Below are positions 32,501 through 44,500 of a stretch of 64,000 nucleotides of DNA, piece by piece. The stretch is from Branchiostoma floridae. Its lineage: Eukaryota; Chordata; Leptocardii; Amphioxiformes; Branchiostomatidae. The notes beneath the pieces were generated by a model. The model ran no database searches and was not told the DNA's origin. It worked only from the letters and a program-made list of their open reading frames with translations. The stretch covers positions 1,058,613 through 1,122,612 of the forward strand of contig NC_049991.1 in assembly GCF_000003815.2 (NCBI RefSeq), written 5' to 3'. The translations under genes and the position numbers were made by a program. Position 1 is the stretch's first letter; every line of letters starts with the position of its first letter.

Positions 32501-35500
32501 GCCTTTAGTTTTTGAGGATTTACTACGTGTTGTGTCGATGGTACTTATGTGGGCATATGTAACCACAAAGATGGCTGGTGTATATAAGCGAAACAACTTT
32601 CATATGTCACTATAGGTTTCCTGTTGTCAAAGTTGAGTGCATTTTATAGGGTAGATTCTATACCTCCAGAAAGGCCCAACTTAACATTTCCAGAAGAATT
32701 TATGAGAGTTGATGTTTAGATTCACTGTGAGTAGACTACTTTGATTGTCTACATCTTGTGCAGATCAACAATTATGCCACAGTATGCTCAAGGTTAGCTT
32801 AATTTGCCTATGAAGTTACAGTTACAACCCAGTCACATTCACACCATCATTTGATGAGATACAGTACTGTTAAATGGTGAGCTTGACGAAGATACCCAGT
32901 CCCGCGATGGCCAGGACTCTTTATATAAGGACTCTCTGAAATCATCCCTGAAAACTTTTGGCATACAGACTGACTCTTGGGAGCAAATTGCGAGTGACTT
33001 GCCACAGTGGTGACATGCAGTCCTGTAGGGTGCCACTGCTTCTGAGGAAGCACAGAAAACTGCTACCCAGCAGAACAGGCAAGCCAGAAAGGAAGGTGCA
33101 ACAAACCCTCCTTCCAACACTGTTCTAATTCCCTGTCCACACTTTAACCACCAGTTCTGTGCAAGAATAGGGCTGTATAGCCATCTGAGGACTCAGCCTA
33201 TCCAACCTGAAGAGATATCACAAATTGGTTATCCTCATACTGACAGACGAACACCACCTTTGTCATGCTATCATTGCGCGACTCCAAACTGAGTATTACA
33301 AAAGAGGCTGTCTTACATGTAGATTCCGTCAGTGGTCGGTTCCATCAAAGCCTCCTTTAAAATCCTACAACATGAGCATGGCCTAGGACAAGTGCGGCCG
33401 TGCCATTAGCTGTACAAATTTGCACCTCAGCCAGGTTAGTTTACAAACAGGTGGAAGGCCACGTAAGGCATTGATGATTGTCATCTGAGCCCAAGCACAC
33501 AAGGAGAAGTACATGCATGCAGTCAATGTTCTAACAAAAACTCTGCTTCAAACTTTCACACACTCAAACTGACAGTGTGTTGATCAAAGTACTGATCAGG
33601 AAAGTGCATGTTGTCCTGTAGTTTCCCTGAGATGTGGGTAAATGCCAGTCTACTACTAGTACTACTAGCCTGAAACATCAAAAGCTATCTGTCAGCAAAA
33701 AATCAAGACCATAGCATGTCCGGGTCAAAAGATAAAAAAATTGAAGTTCTGTTGCAGTACCAAGGTCACACACCAGGGGCCCAAAATCAACCCTGACCTT
33801 CATCTTTGCAATACCTACCCACATACCAAATATCATTACAATCTATCCAGAGAGTTATGGTGACCACAAATATCCAGAAACACAAACAACAAACACACAC
33901 ACACACACAGACACACACACACACACACCCAAAACTATACCTGCATTTTTCGTGGAGGTAATAATAAATCAGACTCACCAGGTCTGGTAGGCAAAACATT
34001 TGCTCCATGCTTTAAATTGAAGTGCTTTTTAGTGAAAAACAGAAAAAAGACTTCGTTACCTTACTTCAGGTAAATATGCACAGAAACATGCATGTTATAC
34101 ATACATGTTTCGAGCCAGTAAAAAGTTGGTTCGGGCAGGTAGAAAGGACCATCTAATTGCCCAATTGAAGCAGTGAACTGGAAAAGTGATCCAACCCTGT
34201 TAATGTCAAGGACATCAGAGATGCCTGACGGTTCTGTCTACTTTTTCATAAGTTGCATAAAAATAAATTAAAAATCATGAAAACCTAAGGATTTTGTTCA
34301 CTACTATCTCAGCATGTTTCCATTAGACAACAAATCATTTCAGTTTCCCACATACATGTACATGCCTGGAAGCATGTAGAATACTGCTTAACATTCATGA
34401 ATACCAAAACAAAATCACACTTAAGTAACCTTGAATATTAGTACACTAAAGTAGGATATTGAAGTCGATGACAAGTTCTATCCTGTTTGAGCAATTCTTA
34501 ATACTACTCTTTCCTATTGCAACGTGTGTCTTTTCCCATAAAGCATGTTAAACTTTATTTCCACTTGACTAAATTTAAAAACACAAAGTGACAACTCCAG
34601 ATCCCCTGCTGAGTCCTTATCTTGTAGATGTCCCCCTGGTGCGACCACGTTTACCTGTCACATACATGTAGAGTACAGTCATATCATCTTACACTTTGAA
34701 CCTACAACAAACATGGGGACTGATGCTTCGTTGGAGAAGAAAGACTGCATAATGTTAGCACCAGCCCAGTCATTCCGTGTCTCAGTAATTAGCATTGCTG
34801 TTTATAACAACCAGAACCAGCCCGGCAATGATTGATGCTAGTTAATGATTGTTGCCATAGTGACCTTAAGAGCTGACAAAGATAGCAAGGATATTCTTCT
34901 AAACATTGTCAAAACATCTACACTATCATGAAGAAGTTTTAGCGCCTGGCTCTCAACTAATGTCTTTTGTTTCCTAGAAGCATAAGGACCATCTGTCAAC
35001 AAGACCAAGGCTTCTACCTAGACCGTTGACAGGCTCTACAGGCATACATTGATGGGAAGAAATGTTGGTTAAGCAGGCATACAAGAGACCATAGTACAAC
35101 TAATGGGGCAACAACTGGCTATACATCTAGGTTTGCTTCTCCTAGCCCTTCTTTCAGGTAAGGTTACTATGGTTTCTACTTTATCCATTTATTAAAAAAA
35201 AAATTTAAAGCAAACTGATTAGGCCACATTTGCCACATTTTTCTAAAGATGATACAGCATTTATGGACCACTCGGGATATTAACAGTAACTGTTGTTGAA
35301 GTCCTTGTTTGAAATCATCCCCAGTTTGGGCAAAACATGGACAAATTTCTGGGACTGAAAAAATGCATGGAAAAACTCACATAAAATACTCACCCCTTCT
35401 CCACTAATCTTGAACAAGCTTTTCTTCTCTTTTTACTGCGCAACTTGATATAAATCAATGATATCTTAATACAAGTGTGCATTTACCCCGGTATACCACT

Positions 35501-38500
35501 GCACAACTTGTGAACTAGGCAACGGCAAGTTACAATTTGCTCAAATTTGGGGGTGCAGTGAAGGTACATTTCATAGAAGAAATGTTGTACAGTACATAAA
35601 AACAACATGTTGATTCTCTGAGCAATACTGTAAATGCAGAAACTTTCGCAGTGATTTAATGTTTGCGGTTTTCACGGCGGCCGCTTCACCATGAACTCAA
35701 AACCACCACAAATATTTTTCCATGGCAGTAAGACTAAGAGACTACAATGCATGGTACTACCGTGAACTTAAACCCACCGCAAAAAGTCCTTTTTCGGACT
35801 AGTGCGAAATTAAATCCCCACCAACTTAAATGCAATGACAGTAAATACAAATAAAGTATGCACCATGACTTTGGCAACAACTTGCAGCACCTTTTGGATT
35901 TTTGATGAGCATAAAAACAGAATATGGTTATAAGGAAATTGTTTTTCCTGGTGAAGAGCATATAAAACACATACTGCAAATACCATAATAACACAGAGGC
36001 TTGCATGGAGTCTTGTTGATGTATTTTTCCCCTATGGTTTTTCCTAAACAATATTTCACGATAGGAAAGAATCAGCAAGTGTACATGTGATAGAAAGTCA
36101 GTATTCAGGGACCCAGCTAACATATGAAGTGAAGAGATATACTAGTAATCTTGAAAGAAAAGCTATTTTGGCTTACATGTGTTAACAGGTGGTTCTTGCA
36201 CGCACCAATGAAACTATTAGTACTGTAAATGCAAAAATGTTCCTGGTGGTTTTATATTCTCGCTTTTCGTGGTGGCCACTTCACCGCGAACTTAAAACCA
36301 CCACAAACATTTATCCATTATAGTTTTTGACTATAGTCTATGGCGCTACCGCGAATGTAAAACCACCGCGAAAACTCCATTTTCTCACTAATGAAAATCA
36401 AAAAATCAAATCCCCGCAAACTTAAATGCATTTACAGTAATCTAAACCCTGGGGAATTTGAACCCCCCACTGGGCTATCATATATTTGTTCTGACTTTGT
36501 AGTTTGTACCCTAAAGCTATGTCAAGTAATGCCTTTATCTTAGTTTACTTTGCTTCAGTGCTGTCTCCAGGACCCGTCCCTCCGTCCCTGGACGGAAATT
36601 TACTTGTTGGGACGGAAAAAAATTTCACCCATTCCGTCCCAAAAAATCTTAATTTCATCATTTTCATGACATGAAGATGCAGTTTTGTAAGCTTAAAATG
36701 GCAGATTCAATAACTAAAATAGCCTTCCGAATTCAAATTTAATCGACTTTTGCCTTTTTCTTCACCATGTCTCCACCTTCCAAGCCACGAGATAAGCGTG
36801 GCGCAAAAAAAGGCGGGGCTGCGGCGTTATCTTACCTTACCACTGTGCCTTACCACAGTTGTGGCTCTTTAGGCTAAAGTCCCAATGTCGACTAGCACCA
36901 CGGTCCAAACATAAACTACGGGTGAGACCGGGACTCTCCAACTGATGATGTGGCGAACACGCGGTGTACGCCTGTTCTTTTCATAAACATGTTCCAGACA
37001 CGCCCTATTGGCGAAAGTTCGGGGGTTGGCAGAAATCAGCTTCTTTTTGTATGCAGGCCGCCCGAGCTGTGGGCGGAGAACGCATCCCGCCCAATTTGTT
37101 TCCATATAGTAAAAGATGTGTGTGTACTGGTGTATGAACAAGCATGGCAAGAAAACATCTGTAATAATCGATATCACTTTTATTCTATGTTTTATTTTGC
37201 AATGCCGATCGGAATCACTAGGCTCTTGTACGTTTTAAAATCAACATTAACGGGAAACTGCAATTCATTATGAACCTGACACGGCAGTTCAGAAATTATC
37301 TTTCTTTTAATACTCGGCCGTCGTGTGTGTATCGGGACCTCAGTAAACCGTCACACTGGTGATCTCCATAATTCTACAACCATCAACAAAGGAGGTTTTT
37401 CCCCTGGTGCAAACTGTAAACAGATGGCAAACAGCCAAACACCATATTCTCACCGTCTACGTCTACGATGTGACGAAGCCACGGCCGATTCTTGCGCCAT
37501 TTATCTTCAAAAGAACGCTTTTGCTTGGAGTTGGGACCGAGTTCGCAGCGCCGTGTTCGTAAAGTTCCGCGTTTCATTGTGACTGACATGGTGTTACCGC
37601 TTTGTCCGCGCCGCTGCTGCCTGTGATTGGTGGGAAGTTGATTGAATTTGAAGAATTATGACGCTCGCCCTGTCGCAGGCGCTACTTCAAAAGGCTACCG
37701 CCGATGCTGCTACCATGGTAACAACACGTCTTGCCGCGTTTTCCAACTCGCTGCTGTTACAGCTTACATACATAATTTTCGGGGGAATGTAAACCTGTTT
37801 TCACGGGAAAATATCAGGAATCGATCTTGTGTATTTTTTGCCGATCTTCCCCTAAAATTATACGGGAGTAGCCTGCGACGGTATTCTTACCCAGCACTGT
37901 GAACATGATCGCTGTTGGTAATTTTCCACCGATCTGCAAATCTGTACCCTTTGGACGGTGCTGGACGACGAGCAGAAAGGTGTTCATTTTTATTGAGAAA
38001 TGCACATTCCTTTCAATACGATCTTACGATATCTTACAAGCTGAAATGCGTCAATGGACCTCGGTCAATAATGCCAACACCCGCGGCGTTATCCAGCCCT
38101 GAGCTATCCACAAATTATCGATCAACAAATACGTGAAAATGACGAAGAAAAAGTATCATGCAAAGTTCAGAGTGTAAACGCAACACTGCTTAACGAACAA
38201 TATATTTCGTCAGCGAAATGCCGACCAAGGGGCGGGCAGTCGGAACAAAGCCTTTTGTTTGGAGAGTGGGGTTTTGGGGTGTCGGTAGTCCTACTTTACG
38301 AAATTAAATTTTGCCTCTAAAAATACGTGAAATAGCGTTTTAGAGGGTTTGAATTTTCAAATTTTCCTGGGGGAGCATGCCCCCGGACCCCCCTAGTTTG
38401 ACGAGCGCCTGCGGCGCTCGCATCGGGCCTTCGGCCCGATCCCCCCCACGCCAATGTTAGGGACGGAAATAAATTTAAAGCTGGAGACACCACTGCTTTG

Positions 38501-41500
38501 CTTCAATCATGGATGATTAATACACACTCACATTTATCCATTAAAAACCTATTAGCAAGAGACTGGGTAAGTGCCATGAGCTACAAAGCCCAATATTAGT
38601 AATATACATTAATATACATGGCAGGAAAATCATGTCAACTATACTGCTACATTAACATATATTAGCACAACTATATATTGTGCACACTAATGAATTGCCC
38701 TCTCTTATTGTATTTGCTGTGCTTGATTTGTTCACTAATTTTGACAATTATGGGGAAAATTTGCAGAGTACATTTCTTTGAAGATATGTGCTCTAGAAGG
38801 AGAACTCAATCGAACAATTGGTCACACCTGCATAATTCTTCAACCAGGATTAGGGTATAAAACACATGCTAACACAGGCATAAAATAAACAAAGGCTATG
38901 TACTGTTTATTTGGCCTTGTCTGTACAATTCTAAGGAAAATGGTGTTGAAACTATAAATTGGGTGGCACTATAATATTACACAAATAACATTTAACTGGT
39001 TTGTGTGTGTTTGTGTGTGTGTATGTATATGTGTGTGTGTGCCTCTCTGTGTGTGTGTGTGTGTATGTGCCTGTGTGTGTGTGTTTGTGTGTGTGTGTTT
39101 GTGTGTGTGTATGTGTGTGTGTGTGCCTGTGTGTGTGTTTGTGTGTGTCTGTGTGTGTGTGTTTGCTTGTGTGTGTTATGTACATACACACACAACCCTT
39201 TGTCTTACACCTCTCTCATACATTAAGTATATAGATGTAGTCCTACAATCACTAAGACTGAACTATCCCTCCCACAGGTTGTACTAGCACAGACTTCTAT
39301 GTGGCCCTTTCTGGAGTGGACACACCCGCCTGCGGCACCTATCCCAGCAACCCTTGTTATTCAATACGCCATGCCGTCTCCCTCACCCATCCAAACGACA
39401 CCGTGTACATCAACGCTTTGTCCTACACCTCTCTCAACAACACCGACTCCACGTTTGGCTGTGGTGATGTCACCAACAACTTTACCCAGGCAACCATTGT
39501 TCTCCGACACAGCCTGTCAATCATAGCTCTTGATCCCAGGGTAGTTATGGACTGTGGAGCGGTGGCACCTGTGTTCCTCATAGATGGGAATGGAACAGAT
39601 GTAACTGTCATCTTTGATGGCTTTGTCTTCAGGAACATTACCCAGAACAAGGGGACAACAGGTATAGCCATCACCGCACACAACTGTCGCCTTGTCGTCA
39701 CAAACTCCGCATTCCTCGGGAATCAGGCGCACGATGGACACCTGGTGGGGGCTTTATATTACCATGGCAACCACCTAGAAATCAGCAACTCCATCTTTGC
39801 AGGGAACGACGGCCCCCTTCTGATTGAGACAGGTGATCGGACANNNNNNNNNNNNNNNNNNNNNNNNNNNNNNNNNNNNNNNNNNNNNNNNNNNNNNNNN
39901 NNNNNNNNNNNNNNNNNNNNNNNNNNNNNNNNNNNNNNNNNNNNNNNNNNNNNNNNNNNNNNNNNNNNNNNNNNNNNNNNNNNNNNNNNNNNNNNNNNNN
40001 NNNNNNNNNNNNNNNNNNNNNNNNNNNNNNNNNNNNNNNNNNNNNNNNNNNNNNNNNNNNNNNNNNNNNNNNNNNNNNNNNNNNNNNNNNNNNNNNNNNN
40101 NNNNNNNNNNNNNNNNNNNNNNNNNNNNNNNNNNNNNNNNNNNNNNNNNNNNNNNNNNNNNNNNNNNNNNNNNNNNNNNNNNNNNNNNNNNNNNNNNNNN
40201 NNNNNNNNNNNNNNNNNNNNNNNNNNNNNNNNNNNNNNNNNNNNNNNNNNNNNNNNNNNNNNNNNNNNNNNNNNNNNNNNNNNNNNNNNNNNNNNNNNNN
40301 NNNNNNNNNNNNNNNNNNNNNNNNNNNNNNNNNNNNNNNNNNNNNNNNNNNNNNNNNNNNNNNNNNNNNNNNNNNNNNNNNNNNNNNNNNNNNNNNNNNN
40401 NNNNNNNNNNNNNNNNNNNNNNNNNNNNNNNNNNNNNNNNNNNNNNNNNNNNNNNNNNNNNNNNNNNNNNNNNNNNNNNNNNNNNNNNNNNNNNNNNNNN
40501 NNNNNNNNNNNNNNNNNNNNNNNNNNNNNNNNAGGAGCAGTGGAACGCTTCACTTAGTCCACCGCAGCACTGAGCCCAACTGGATCTACTTCACCAACTG
40601 TGAATACCCTAGTTTTGATGTTGGGACATTGGGATATGTGGCAGCCATCCCACGTGTGTATTACACTAACGAGAAGTGTGCGTGGAAAGACTGGCTGAAT
40701 GGGACACAGACTGGTACCAGTAATTATGTTTGTGAACACCTGTACAGAACTGTGTTGTATGACTACAGGTAAAGTAGCAATACATGCATGCTATGTCTTT
40801 TTACGCCATACCTGGGCTGCATGCGATAATGTTTGACACAGGTGTTCTGGACCAGGTCATAACTTTCCGTATCTCACGGGGTTCTAAGTTGTATCACACG
40901 GGCATCTATGGAATAATTCACACGCAGCATGGTTAAAAATTCCAATGCTGGATTTGGACGTAGGAATTGCAAATGTTACATTTTTGGTTTATTTGAGGAC
41001 ATAAAATTTTCTCAACTTCTGGTGCATCTCTCATTGAAACAGAACTGATGTTTTCTTAAGTGTTAAGTGGGCATGACTAAAATAAGACAACCCCCCCCCC
41101 CCCCAGGACGTCAGCCATCAGGCAATCTAACTGGTAAACTTTTCTAGCGACAGTATTTATGTGACAGTCCGATAATGACTATCGCAGCTATATATATGGA
41201 GATATGTATATATTTGTTGGTGTAAACAATACAATGTCATGTATGTACCTACATGTGCATACATGTATTTCTGAATCAATATATGTGGATGTTTTTACAA
41301 CTTTTGCATGGCAGTCTTTTTTCATCTACTTATTTTTGGCATTGAAATTCTAAGACTAGAAAAAGTAAGGTACATGTGCTGTACAGGTATTGTTCTTAAC
41401 TATACATGTGCTAGGCAAAGTCAGGCAGTTCTATCAGACATGCCGAAGATGAATAGAACCTCCTAGGACACAGGAAATACTGGTCTCTGTTCTACATGTT

Positions 41501-44500
41501 CTTTAACTGCATGGTGCAGTTTGCAAACTGTCCACTAGGTGGCACCATTGACCAACTGCAACTACTTTAGCCCAATGGGACTGGACACTGTATCACAGAC
41601 TATCTGTACTAGTCTGGGTTATTCCTGGTCAAATGATAAATTCATTTTCCCTACCTTCATCAATCTCTCTATCCATTTATCCCCCCACCTATTTATCCCT
41701 CCATCCATTTATCCCTCCATCCATTTATCCATTTATCCCTCCATCCATTTATCCATTCATCCCTCCATCCATTTATCCATTCATCCCTCCATCCATTTAT
41801 CCATTTATCCTTCCATCCATTTATCCCTCCATCCATTTATCCATTTATCCCTCCATCCATTTATCCATTTATCCCTCCATCCATTTATCCATTCATTCAT
41901 ACCTCCATCCATTTATCCATTCATCCCTCCATCCATTTATCCGTCCATCCATTTATCCATTCATCTATCTATCCACTTATCCCTCCATCCATTTATCCAT
42001 TCATCCCTCCATCCATTCATCCATTTATCCCTCCATCCATTTATCCATTCATCCCTTCATCCATTTATCCATTCATCCCTACATCCATTTATCCATTCAT
42101 CCCTCCATCTATTTATTCCTCCATCCATTTATTCCTCCATCCATTTATCCCTTCATCCATTTATCCATTCATCCCTCCATCCATTTATCCATCCATCCCT
42201 CCATCCATTTATCCACTCATCCCTCCATCCATTTATCCCTCCATCCATTCACTCCATCCATTTAACCCTCCATCCATTTGATGTTCCTCTCCCTCCTTTA
42301 CAGCCTCCCAGACCTCTCTCCCTATCCACCCATCTCCCCTTCATCCATTCTTCTATCATCATATCTATTTTTCTACTGAGGCCATGTTGATTTGATTACA
42401 TGGATGACATCTGAGCACGCGTCAATTTTTGGCCGTTTCCAAAGATACAAAAAAAGTTTTCAACCATACTGTAAATCGTACAAAGCAGCTTCAAAATAAG
42501 CAAATATATGCAAAACAAAAAACATATTTTCATGTCATAGAATACTCCAAGGTAAAAAAAGATGAGATAACTACAAAATCTACAAAAGCTCTAAATATTT
42601 CATGGAGGTATGAGGTTGTCGAACTCTAGTTGTTAAATGTTATGTAATTGTCCCCCAGACTTAAAAATACAAAGACCTGAGTTGTAATGATCTGGTTAAG
42701 CAAATGAAGTAAGAGTAAAGAGACAACTCTACCCTGCTATGATAAGTCTTACCATCTACAGGACAGTATCTGGGGATGAACTCCGGGAACAGCTTCCCCT
42801 CCTGCATCAGACATGCTGTGTCTGCCAGCTGCTGTTTGCACTGTGCTGTCTTTGCCCTAGACAAGGCTGACACCGCATCCTTCCCCTTGATCTCACACTT
42901 GGGAACGTAGGAAAAGTCTCTGCTCTTATTGCTACTCCCGGGGGAATTCCTCCAGATGGACGCTTTCTTTTCAGAGTCTGCATCATATTTGTGTACAGAG
43001 TTTTCCAGGGCGGGGTTACGGTGTAAAAAGTCACTGTTGGATCCAGATTTTCTGTCGGGAGAGTCGTTAAATTTGCTTTCTCTCGTGCCGGAGTTCCCAC
43101 GTATCCTCTTCTTCAGTTCTGTGGAGGTCTCCTCACCCTGAGGGGACAAGGAACACAGCATTGTGGCATTTATTTCATTTGCTAACACCAAGATCAAGAA
43201 TCTACAGAATATAGGAGAATTCTTTTCACACAACCAGCAGATATTTACATTGCTTAAGTTTCGATGTCTCTCAGACACCTTTGTCAGAGCTCCTAACTGG
43301 AGTTCTGCTTCTCACCGCTTTATGTAGCCAATGTAGGTGGCGCTTTTGCAGTGAGAAAACAATCCCAAACGTGGCTAACCTTGTATCCCCCCTCGTAAAC
43401 AGTGTAAGTACTGGCTGGTTACGTAAAAAGAATTTTCCTATATCCTATATTGTACCAACCTGATGAAACTATTTTCGGAAGAACCTACAGATTAAGTGTC
43501 TAAGAATCACAACAACAACAGAACATGGCAGTACTTTGTGTTTAGGTGGCCACAATCATCTTGATGTAATGATGTTTCTGCCACACCTTTTCGTAATGAG
43601 GCTGGATACGATCGTTGGCACCATTTGGACACTGCAGTCCAACAAAAAGCTGATTTGTGTGGGTGCAAGTTTGCATCAAAATTGAATACAACATCTAAGG
43701 TAACTTGATTTAATATATGAGACTTCTTTGTATATATCATTTGCATTGTAATCATTTGGTTATGGAGCTGTAGTTACTCTTGAACCATAAACAGAACTAC
43801 TAGCTGCAAAAAACATACAGTAATAAAAACCTTCCTGGTTATGGAAAAAAATGTGATCATACATTTAGTACATTATTTTTTAATAGGACAACCCCATCTA
43901 CAATTGTATGAACTAGTTCAACTTTCCCAACAAAAGCCTCCCTATATCTGGTCCTGAGATATTTGCCAGTCTCCTCTCCGTGCTGACCTCCCCTTGACTC
44001 TAGTTCCTGAAGGAGACAAACGATACCGCACACCTGATAGAACACTCCTGCTGTGGTCGCGCAGTGGATAGGTCACTGCGAAAAGGAAACCTCTGCAAAC
44101 TTTTCAATATTTATGAGGGAAAATCAATGTTGAGCTCAGGACGGACCCTGATAGGTACCATATAAAATCAGGATGTATACACTGTTAGCACCATGACATT
44201 CATGTGTGCAACAGACTGGAAAATGGGGCTCCACTTGATTGACTAGGAGAGCTGCCGGAGGTAGAGGCAGGGAAATCTCTTTACTGCTATGTCATAAATA
44301 TTGAAAAGTTTGCAGAGGTTTCCTTTTCGCAGTGACCTATCCACTGCGCGACCACAGCACTGCATGTATTATAATTCATCACATGCGTTTCCATTGTATC
44401 ATTACTGTACTGTGGATTTCTTTCAACCTTTATTTATTATTTATTTAGATCCTCAGGGCTCGAAATACTGGGTGCATGTACACCCAGGTGCACCCAAAAT

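Noticed and set aside
41539-42390. 283-codon Ile/His/Pro/Ser-rich frame, first considered as a further exon of the nested beta-helix gene
   Set aside because: Almost entirely the CCATCCATTTAT satellite. No splice acceptor links it to donor 40769 in a sensible phase.
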